Translations under genes and position numbers: made by a program
The notes under the pieces: generated by a model
The model's input: only the letters and a program-made list of their open reading frames with translations
Told to the model about the DNA's origin: nothing
Databases searched by the model: none
NCBI RefSeq assembly: GCF_900105585.1
Contig: NZ_FNRT01000002.1
Location: 2,418,001 to 2,482,000, forward strand
DNA length: 64,000 nt
From: Nocardioides exalbidus
GTDB lineage: Bacteria; Actinomycetota; Actinomycetes; Propionibacteriales; Nocardioidaceae
Direction of reading: 5' to 3'
In this document: piece by piece, positions 58,403 through 64,000 of the stretch
Numbering within the stretch: position 1 is the first letter of the stretch
Layout of the letters: the number at the start of each line of letters is the position of its first letter

Positions 58403-58794
58403 TCGAACCAGATGCGGTGCGTGCCGTCGTCGTCGACGGACATCCCGCCGGACCCCGTCAGCCCGGTGAGATCACCGGTGCCGCTCGCCGGCACGATGGT
58501 GAAGAAGGGCGCGAGCCGGTCGTTTCCGGTCGTGGTCGCGGAGTGCGCGAAGTTGAAGCTGCCTGCCCGGCCGTCGAGCACGCCCTCGAACGACTCCATC
58601 GCGACGTAGGTGCCCACGCCGGTGGCCTGGTCGAAGGCAGCGGTGAAGAGGGTGGCAGCACGTCCGGTCACCCCGCCGGCGAAGTCCTTCTCCATCCGGG
58701 CCACGCCGACAGGCGTGCCGGTCGCGATCGCGGGCTCGGGCGCCAGCTCCGTGGGGACGAACGACGTGACCGTGAAGGTGCCCTCGGCATGCAT
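58384..58794 (-). CDS. DUF3224-family protein
   Basis: A 136-residue protein of the DUF3224/AoxF type (small beta-barrel). Family features are the opening HAEGTFTVTSFVP, the core TGVGTYVAMESFEGVLDGRAGSF (split here) and the GTGDLTGLTGSGGM end. No signal peptide. Function unknown. ATG at 58794; open frame further upstream is non-coding. Confidence 0.82.
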   Translation of the reverse strand: MHAEGTFTVTSFVPTELAPEPAIATGTPVGVARMEKDFAGGVTGRAATLFTAAFDQATGVGTYVAMESFEGVLDGRAGSFNFAHSATTTGNDRLAPFFTIVPASGTGDLTGLTGSGGMSVDDDGTHRIWFDYELPG

Positions 58795-58805
58795 GGGACC
58801 CGAGT

Positions 58806-59609
58806 CTAGGCCCGCGAAGCCGCGTTCGAGGTGTGCAGGGAGTCCTCGCCGCGACTGCCGTCCGCGGGGCCCAACCGGAAGCCGACCCCCCGGACGTTCT
58901 CGATGGCGTCGGAGGCTCCGGCGGCGGCCAGCCGGACGCGGAGCCGGTTGACGGCGGCGTTCAGCACCATCGGGCTGCCCGACCACTCCGGGCCCCAGAT
59001 GGCGTCCATCAGCCACTCGCGGGTCACGACGCGCCCGCGGTGCGCGAGGAGGGCCGCGAGCAGCTCGTGCTCACGACCCGAGGTCGTGATGACGACGTCG
59101 CCCCAGCGGATGGCATGGCCGTCGAGGTCGACGTGCAGCGCGGCCGGCCCGTTCGCCGCCCCGCTGCGGGCCACCCGGTCCAGGCGGCGCAGGACCGCAC
59201 GCACGCGCGACAGCAGCTCGGCCACCGAGCAGGGGCGCGAGACGTAGTCGTCGGCACCGAGGTCGAGTCCCGTCACGACCGCCATCTCGTCGACGTGGTC
59301 CGACAGGATCACGATCCCTCCGGCGAAGCCGTGGTCCCGCAGCCCGGAGCAGACGTCGTGCCCGACGAGGTCCGGCGGGTCCGAGTCGACCAGGACGAGG
59401 TCCACGGGGTGCCGGAGCGCCCGCGCGAGCGCCTCGTCGCCGCTCGTGACGTGCACGGCGTCGAGGCCGCCGCTGGAGAGCACGAGCGCCAGGAGGTGCC
59501 CCACGCCGTGAGGCGGGGCCACGACCACGGCGTGCTGGGTGCGACTGGTCGTGGACCGGAGTGGGAACCCACTCACGGCACGAGTGAGGGCAGGGGACCT
59601 CTCGTGCAC
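58806..59609 (-). CDS. Atypical response regulator with winged-helix DNA-binding domain
   Basis: A 267-residue OmpR-type regulator. In the receiver (about 25-140) the phospho-acceptor Asp75 is kept (VLVDSDPPDL). The acidic pair that binds Mg2+ is missing (AVVVAPPHG, residues 31-33), and the invariant Lys is Arg125 (DYVSRPCS), so phosphotransfer is unlikely. The C-terminal winged helix (about 150-255; VVTREWLMDAIWG, VLNAAVNRLRVRL, VRGVGFRL) is normal. No sensor kinase is nearby. The GTG start at 59609 is uncertain. Confidence 0.88.
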   Translation of the reverse strand: MHERSPALTRAVSGFPLRSTTSRTQHAVVVAPPHGVGHLLALVLSSGGLDAVHVTSGDEALARALRHPVDLVLVDSDPPDLVGHDVCSGLRDHGFAGGIVILSDHVDEMAVVTGLDLGADDYVSRPCSVAELLSRVRAVLRRLDRVARSGAANGPAALHVDLDGHAIRWGDVVITTSGREHELLAALLAHRGRVVTREWLMDAIWGPEWSGSPMVLNAAVNRLRVRLAAAGASDAIENVRGVGFRLGPADGSRGEDSLHTSNAASRA

Positions 59610-59668
59610 AGGTGTTGGTCGGGGCGGTGCTGGCCGGTCATCGGCGTCTCACTCCTTCGCTCGGGAGC

Positions 59669-59687
59669 CGGTCCCGCAGCGGGACCG
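59669..59687. promoter_or_regulatory. Palindromic site between response regulator and small membrane gene
   Basis: CGGTCCCGC-a-GCGGGACCG, 9-bp perfect arms, 60 nt upstream of the regulator start. A possible operator for it. Confidence 0.4.
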
Positions 59688-59764
59688 ACACCTGTGAGTC
59701 GTGTCGAAGGCCCGGTTCGTCACGCACCATGCATTTTTGGCATCGCAACGCCATACTGGTGCGC

Positions 59765-60031
59765 ATGGCCGAGCGCACCCGCACCCCGGAGCAGGCGGCG
59801 GCGTGGGCGAAGGTCGAGGAGGAGCGGCGCACCGTCGTCCCGACGAGGACCGCCGCCAGCCCGGCGGCGATCGCGCGCGTGGTGATCGGCGTCCTGGTCG
59901 TGGCCGCCGCGCTGACGGCGTACTTCGCGATCTCGCCCGTCGACGCCGACAACAGGCGCGACGTCCTGCTCCTGATCGGCCTCGTCGGCGGCGGAGCCGC
60001 GCTGGCCGCGAGCGCGTTGCCCCGCGACTGA
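59765..60031 (+). CDS. Small two-helix membrane protein
   Basis: An 88-residue protein with a basic, soluble N-terminus (ERTRTPEQAAAWAKVEEERR) and two TM helices (AIARVVIGVLVVAAALTAYF; VLLLIGLVGGGAALAASAL). CATACT lies 7 nt before the ATG, so it may be leaderless. Function unknown. Divergent from the atypical response regulator gene, and so a plausible target of it. Confidence 0.7.
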   Translation: MAERTRTPEQAAAWAKVEEERRTVVPTRTAASPAAIARVVIGVLVVAAALTAYFAISPVDADNRRDVLLLIGLVGGGAALAASALPRD

Positions 60032-60039
60032 GGCCAGGC

Positions 60040-60597
60040 TCAGCCCCGGCCACCCCGCGCGGCTGACGGGTGGGCGAGCGCGTCGCGCACGGCCGGTACG
60101 ACGTCGTCGACCGTCGCCACGCAGCGCGCGATCGCCACGTCGGCAGGATCGGCGATGAGGTTCTCACCCACGACGTCACGGACGGCCTCCCACGACCGAC
60201 CGACCATCACGAGCTGCGCGGCGCCGGGTTCGGTCTGCGCGGCGCCCCACACCATCGACGCCTCGGCGAGGGTCCCGATCCCACCGGGCAGTGCCACCAC
60301 GACGTCGGCGGCCATCAGCAGCCGGAGCCGCTCGGCGTAGTCGGCCGCCCAGCGGACCTCCGCGTTGCTCTCGTGCGGTGCGAGGTGGGTCCACGCCGTC
60401 ATCGGCAGCCCGACCGTGTGACCGCCGGCCGCGGCCGCTCCGGAGGAGGTCGCACCCATCAGCCCGCCGTAGCCGCCGGTCACGACGGTCCAGCCCTCGG
60501 CGGCCAGCGCGCCCCCGAGTCGCACGGCGTCCCGGTAGGCCTCGTCCTCCGGCCGGAGGCGCGCGGACCCGATGACGGCGACCTCGATGCTCTCCAT
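60040..60597 (-). CDS. LOG-family protein (nucleotide-binding hydrolase)
   Basis: A 185-residue Rossmann-like protein of the LOG / lysine-decarboxylase-like family. IEVAVIGSAR begins the fold, VVTGGYGGLMGATSSGA is the nucleotide-binding segment, and ALPGGIGTLAEASMVW is the PGGxGTxxE motif. LOG enzymes cleave cytokinin ribotides or related nucleotides; bacterial substrates outside plant contexts are uncertain. It stands alone. Confidence 0.88.
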   Translation of the reverse strand: MESIEVAVIGSARLRPEDEAYRDAVRLGGALAAEGWTVVTGGYGGLMGATSSGAAAAGGHTVGLPMTAWTHLAPHESNAEVRWAADYAERLRLLMAADVVVALPGGIGTLAEASMVWGAAQTEPGAAQLVMVGRSWEAVRDVVGENLIADPADVAIARCVATVDDVVPAVRDALAHPSAARGGRG

Positions 60598-60628
60598 GCG
60601 ACGAAGCCTCGCACGGGCCTCGCACGGG

Positions 60629-60634
60629 TAGGTT
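60629..60634 (+). promoter_or_regulatory. Predicted -10 of leaderless zinc-ribbon gene
   Basis: TAGGTT followed by 6 nt and the GTG at 60641. Confidence 0.45.
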
Positions 60635-60640
60635 CGAGAG

Positions 60641-60841
60641 GTGTACGACGACTACGAGAAGTGCTCGGTCTGCGGCTCCGAGGTCCGGCTGGAGCCCCAC
60701 CCGGGCTCGGACGGCGCCGCCGCGGACGTCCCCGCCGGTCCACGGGAGGGCTACGTGGGAGCGGGTGACGACCCCGTCGACGTGCGTCGCTGCACCAACG
60801 ACGACTGCCCGACCCGGAAGGCCGGCGGCCCCGACGCCTAG
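60641..60841 (+). CDS. Small zinc-ribbon-like protein
   Basis: A 66-residue protein with CSVCGSE near the start and CTNDDC near the end, four Cys that could hold a zinc ion. The linker between is Gly/Pro/Asp-rich and probably flexible. No family recognised. It has its own leaderless-type promoter, and shares its TAG stop (as CTAG) with the convergent phosphoesterase gene. Confidence 0.68.
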   Translation: MYDDYEKCSVCGSEVRLEPHPGSDGAAADVPAGPREGYVGAGDDPVDVRRCTNDDCPTRKAGGPDA

Positions 60842-61344
60842 GGTCGCGCCACCCGGTGCAGGGTGACGTCGCGCAGCTCGCCGCGGGCGGCGGTCGCGGT
60901 CAGGTAGGTGCAGTGCGGCTGGCGTCGCCGGTCGGTCGGCGAGCCCGGGTTGAGCAGCCTCAGGCCGGTGGCCGTCGTGCTGTCCCACGGGATGTGGCTG
61001 TGCCCGAAGACCAGGACGTCGAGGTCCGGGTAGAGGCCGCTCATCCGATCCTCGCGGCCCTTCGCCTGACCGGTCTCGTGCACGACACCGATCCGGACGC
61101 CCTCGACCTCCGCACGCGCGACCTCCGGGAGACGGGTGCGCAGCTCACCGTGGTCGTTGTTGCCGAAGACCCCGACGAGTCGGCGGGCACGTGACTCGAG
61201 CGCGTCGAGGAGCCGTACGTCGACCCAGTCGCCGGCGTGCACGACGACGTCCGCCTCCTCGACGGCCGTCCACACCTCCGCGGGCAGGTCCTTCGCCCGC
61301 ACCGGCAGGTGGGTGTCCGCCAGGAGCAGCAGCGAGGTGGCCAT
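60838..61344 (-). CDS. YfcE/MJ0936-type metallophosphoesterase
   Basis: A 168-residue binuclear metallophosphoesterase. All motifs are present: LADTHLP, HAGDWVD, GNNDHGE, VVHETG and VFGHSHIP. Family members hydrolyse phosphodiesters in vitro; the native substrate is not known. ATG at 61344. Divergent from the renalase-type gene. Confidence 0.9.
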   Translation of the reverse strand: MATSLLLLADTHLPVRAKDLPAEVWTAVEEADVVVHAGDWVDVRLLDALESRARRLVGVFGNNDHGELRTRLPEVARAEVEGVRIGVVHETGQAKGREDRMSGLYPDLDVLVFGHSHIPWDSTTATGLRLLNPGSPTDRRRQPHCTYLTATAARGELRDVTLHRVARP

Positions 61345-61368
61345 GCGACCAGTCCATCACCCTCGGCC

Positions 61369-61374
61369 TAGGGT
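61369..61374 (+). promoter_or_regulatory. Predicted -10 of leaderless renalase-type gene
   Basis: TAGGGT followed by 6 nt and the ATG at 61381. Confidence 0.5.
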
Positions 61375-61380
61375 CGTGGC

Positions 61381-62325
61381 ATGGCTGACGTCGTGGTGGT
61401 GGGTGCGGGCATCGCGGGGGTCGCCTGCGCGCAGGAGCTGCGCGCGGCCGGCGTCGACGTACGCCTCGTGGAGCGCGGGCACGCCGCCGGTGGCCGGATG
61501 GCCACGCGAGGGCTGTGGGACCGGCGCGTCGACCTCGGGGCGTCCTACTTCACGGTGACCGAGCCCGGGTTCGCCGCGGTCGTGGACGACTGGTCCGCGC
61601 GCGGGCTGGCCCACGAGTGGACCGACACCTTCTGCCTGCTCGACGGCGACGACGTCTCGGTCAAGACCGGACCGGTGCGGTGGGGCGCGGCGCACGGCAT
61701 CCGGTCGCTGGTCGAGGACCTGGCGACGGGGCTGGAGCGTGAACGCCGGGAGGTCGACTCGGTCGCGGAACTCGCCGAGCCGACCGTCGTGCTCGCGATG
61801 CCAGACTCCCAGGCGCGACGACTCGTGGGCGAGCACCCCGTCGCCGAGCTGCTCGACCGCGAGTGGGAGCCGGTCATCGCCCTGGCTGCCCGGTGGGACG
61901 ACCGCACCTGGGACCGGGTAAGCCCGATCGGACGCTTCGACGGTGCCTTCGTGCACGGCGACCCGATCCTCGAGTGGATCGCCGACGACGGCCGTCGTCG
62001 TGGCGACGACGCACCGGTGCTGGTGGCCCACTCCTCCTCCGCGCACGCGCAGGCGCACCTCGCCGACCCGGCGGCCGCGGGACCTGCACTGGTGGCGTCC
62101 CTGCGCGACCACCTCGGCGTGCCCGATCCGGTGGCGACCCACGTGCACCGCTGGACCTACGCACGCCCCGCGGGGGAGCGCGACCTGCCCTACGCCCTCG
62201 CCGGCGACGACCGGCTCGTCGGGGTGTGCGGTGACGGCTGGGGCGCGACCCCCAAGGTGGAGACGGCCTGGCTCTCGGGCGTGCTGCTGGGACGCGAGCT
62301 CGCCGGTCGGCTCAGCGGGGCCTGA
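61381..62325 (+). CDS. Renalase-type FAD-dependent oxidoreductase
   Basis: A 314-residue flavoprotein. The FAD dinucleotide loop is VVGAGIAGVACAQEL, followed by VERGHAAGGRMATR, the GRMAT motif of renalase-like proteins. VDLGASYFTV and the C-terminal GDGWGATPKVETAWLSG close the FAD site. Bacterial renalases oxidise isomeric dihydro-NAD(P) forms; this role is suggested by family only. The end overlaps the convergent NTF2-like gene by 14 nt. Confidence 0.88.
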   Translation: MADVVVVGAGIAGVACAQELRAAGVDVRLVERGHAAGGRMATRGLWDRRVDLGASYFTVTEPGFAAVVDDWSARGLAHEWTDTFCLLDGDDVSVKTGPVRWGAAHGIRSLVEDLATGLERERREVDSVAELAEPTVVLAMPDSQARRLVGEHPVAELLDREWEPVIALAARWDDRTWDRVSPIGRFDGAFVHGDPILEWIADDGRRRGDDAPVLVAHSSSAHAQAHLADPAAAGPALVASLRDHLGVPDPVATHVHRWTYARPAGERDLPYALAGDDRLVGVCGDGWGATPKVETAWLSGVLLGRELAGRLSGA

Positions 62326-62677
62326 AGCCCGAGCACAGCACCCGCAGGTGCTCGATCCGGTCGGTGCCGCGGTAGTAGGCCTGCTGCTCGGCGACGTAGG
62401 GCCCGTCGGGGCAGGTGAGGTCGAAGCGATAGCTGACCCGCGCCGTGTCGACGACATCGGCTCCGTCGTCGACGTCGACGACGCGCTCGATCGTGTCGGA
62501 GTCCTCGAACCACGACCCGAGGATCGTCTCGACCACGTCGTCGGGCGAGCTGCCCTCCCAGACCCGGCCGGGCGTGAGCCCCTTGAAGTCGACGTCGTCG
62601 GCCAGCAGGTCGCGCAGCGCGGCGCGGTCCTTCGCGGCGATGGCGTGCGCGAGCCGGCTCCCCAGGGTCTCGGTCAT
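62312..62677 (-). CDS. NTF2-like (SnoaL-type) protein
   Basis: A 121-residue cone-shaped alpha+beta barrel protein: an N-terminal helix pair (LAHAIAAKDRAALRDLLADDVDF), GLTPGRVWEGSSPDDVVE and then beta strands ending in RIEHLRVLCSGFRP. The fold is used by isomerases, hydrolases and binding proteins; no function can be assigned. The ATG at 62677 gives the family start. Confidence 0.85.
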   Translation of the reverse strand: MTETLGSRLAHAIAAKDRAALRDLLADDVDFKGLTPGRVWEGSSPDDVVETILGSWFEDSDTIERVVDVDDGADVVDTARVSYRFDLTCPDGPYVAEQQAYYRGTDRIEHLRVLCSGFRPR

Positions 62678-62727
62678 CGCGCCAGTCTGCGGCCGGCGGA
62701 CCCGGCGGGGGAAGGGGGTCCGGCCCG

Positions 62728-63717
62728 TCAGGTCGACGAGCCGGGCTCCTGACCGGCCCGGTCGACGACGGCCGTCTCGAGCACGGCGGTCGCGCCGAAG
62801 AGCGTGTCGGGCGAGCCGTCGGCGTGGGTGAAGAACCACTTCGTGCCGCGCAGCTCGAAGGTCTCGGAGTCGAAGATCCACGTCGTGCGGGTGTGGAACC
62901 GCTCGTCGGCGCGGCTGATCCCGACACCGCGCCGGCCGAGGGCGTCCGTCGCGCCGCGGTCGACCTCGACCCCGTCGACCAGCGTCACCGCCCGGTAGAG
63001 CGCGGCGGCGGTCGGGGGCGGCAGCAGCTGCTCGGAGAGCAGGTTGCCGACCACGTCGAAGACCGCCTGGTCCTGCGACTGCCCGTCGACGGGGACGGCG
63101 ACGTGCTCGAGCTCGTCGAGCAGCGCGCCCGGGTCGGTGGGCAGGGCGGCCAGCCAGGCGTACGTCGGACGGCGCGCGCCTGCCGGTGAGGGACCTCCCG
63201 ACTCGAGCGGCCAGTCCTGGCCGAGCTCACGGATCACGTCGTCGCGCCAGCCGAAGGGACCCGGGTCCTGCCCGAGCCAGATCTCCCGGGTGTGCAGGTC
63301 GCCGAGCGACACGGCGCCGCCGAAGGTGCCCTCGTTGGTGAGCGTGGCGCTGCGCGTGTAGACGAACTGGTCCTCGCGCACGACGGGTGCCGTGGTCGCC
63401 AGCGCACGGTCGGCGGCCCGGTCGAGCACCCGGACGGCGGCCGCCGAGGCGAGGACGGGCCGGTCGACGGTGGCCGTCGTCGCAGGCGAGGGTCCGGTGA
63501 GGGCGAGGACCGCGACGGCCGCCACCGCCGAGGCGCACGCCAGCACCGTGGCGGGCGCCGCGACGGCGAGCGCGAGGCGCCGACGGGTCTCGTGGCGGCC
63601 GATCGCGGTGTCGACCCGGGACCGGAGCCGGTCGCGGTGCTCGGAGGACAGGGCGATGTCGTGCGGAGCGGGGTGCGAGCCACGGAGCTCGACCAGGTCG
63701 GGGGAGAGGTCGTTCAC
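62728..63717 (-). CDS. CU044_5270-type membrane protein, sigma factor partner
   Basis: A 329-residue single-pass membrane protein. A cytoplasmic N-terminus (about 1-50) with an Arg-rich stretch is followed by a TM helix (LALAVAAPATVLACASAVAA) and an outer domain. The outer domain has DQFVYTRS, EIWLGQDPG, a Pro-rich loop, then VTLVDGVEVDRGATDALGRRGVGIS and WIFDSETFELRGTKWFF. This matches the CU044_5270 family, which in actinobacteria often follows an ECF sigma factor. The GTG has AGGAGG and overlaps the sigma stop (GTGA). Confidence 0.85.
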   Translation of the reverse strand: MNDLSPDLVELRGSHPAPHDIALSSEHRDRLRSRVDTAIGRHETRRRLALAVAAPATVLACASAVAAVAVLALTGPSPATTATVDRPVLASAAAVRVLDRAADRALATTAPVVREDQFVYTRSATLTNEGTFGGAVSLGDLHTREIWLGQDPGPFGWRDDVIRELGQDWPLESGGPSPAGARRPTYAWLAALPTDPGALLDELEHVAVPVDGQSQDQAVFDVVGNLLSEQLLPPPTAAALYRAVTLVDGVEVDRGATDALGRRGVGISRADERFHTRTTWIFDSETFELRGTKWFFTHADGSPDTLFGATAVLETAVVDRAGQEPGSST

Positions 63718-64000
63718 GGTCGTCCTCCTCGGACGGAGGTGTCGGGATGCTCGGGGGAGGGGACGGGATCGTCGACGAGCGAGCGCAGTCGGGCGCGAGC
63801 ACGCGACAGCCGCGACCGGACCGTGCCGACCGGCACGTCGAGCGCCTCGGCCGCCTCGGCGTACGACAACCCGGACCACACGCACAGCGCGAGGACCTCG
63901 GCCTCGGCCCGGCGCAGCGACCCGATCACCCGGGCCGCCCGGGCCAGCACCTCGGCGTCGTCGAGGCGCTGCACGGCCTCGTCGGCGAAGTCGGGCACGA
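63714..64000 (-). CDS. ECF-type sigma factor, 5' part beyond window
   Basis: The last ~95 residues of a sigma-70 factor. Region 4 is complete: LRRAEAEVLALCVWSGLSY, AEAAEALDVPVGTVRSRLSRARARL. A full ECF factor is about 170-190 residues, so region 2 and the start lie beyond 64000. The frame is open to the window edge. It is translationally coupled to the CU044_5270-type gene, the same sigma-then-membrane-protein order as at 8.4-10.3 kb. Confidence 0.9.
   Translation of the reverse strand, partial: VPDFADEAVQRLDDAEVLARAARVIGSLRRAEAEVLALCVWSGLSYAEAAEALDVPVGTVRSRLSRARARLRSLVDDPVPSPEHPDTSVRGGRP

Overview
The window is high-GC DNA with dense, overlapping genes (ATGA/GTGA start-stop overlaps), many GTG starts, double-CIRCE groES control, a His-tailed GroEL, an S-(hydroxymethyl)mycothiol dehydrogenase, a GuaB3 protein and a ChoD-like oxidoreductase. 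Together these point to an actinobacterium that makes mycothiol. Protein style suggests Nocardioides or a close relative in the Propionibacteriales, but the genus is inference. No rRNA, tRNA, CRISPR array, transposase or phage gene was seen.

Backbone (3-37 kb). The order alr, alpha/beta hydrolase, tsaE, tsaB, rimI, tsaD, groES, groEL, guaB, guaB3, choD-like, guaA follows the Mycobacterium tuberculosis order Rv3423c to Rv3396c as I know it. Read against that backbone, the other genes are insertions. 5.2-16.7 kb: a two-gene pair resembling type VII secretion substrates, two tandem lipoproteins, a SigE-type sigma factor with a membrane partner, mscR plus an MBL hydrolase, an XRE regulator, a frameshifted GNAT, a GH3 lipoprotein and a THUMP-like methyltransferase. 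19.1-22.5 kb: a frameshifted ACT-GNAT gene, a GH16 glucanase and a polytopic glycosyltransferase-like protein. 24.2-28.9 kb: a secreted metzincin, a possible remnant transcription unit with operator and terminator, a TetR regulator and a CHAP protein. 30.1-33.5 kb: glpD and gabD2.

Sugar island (37.7-51.1 kb). A sodium/solute symporter with a small membrane partner is followed by a XylFGH-type ABC importer with its own ROK regulator. These converge on xylB-xylA plus a second ROK regulator on the other strand. Divergent to xylB lie an aldo/keto reductase, an aldose 1-epimerase and a small lipoprotein. The genes would import D-xylose, mutarotate it, isomerise it to xylulose and phosphorylate it. 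Perfect or near-perfect palindromes precede xylF and xylB.

Tail (51.1-64 kb). A methionine aminopeptidase, an MMPL transporter, a fadD-GDPD-secreted protein operon, small proteins of unknown role, an atypical response regulator, a LOG-family hydrolase, a phosphoesterase, a renalase-type oxidoreductase, an NTF2-like protein, and a sigma factor (cut by the window end) with a CU044_5270-type membrane partner.

Cross-cutting signal: at least a dozen genes start 6-7 nt downstream of a TANNNT hexamer with no leader, which predicts leaderless transcription, notably of all three GMP-branch genes.
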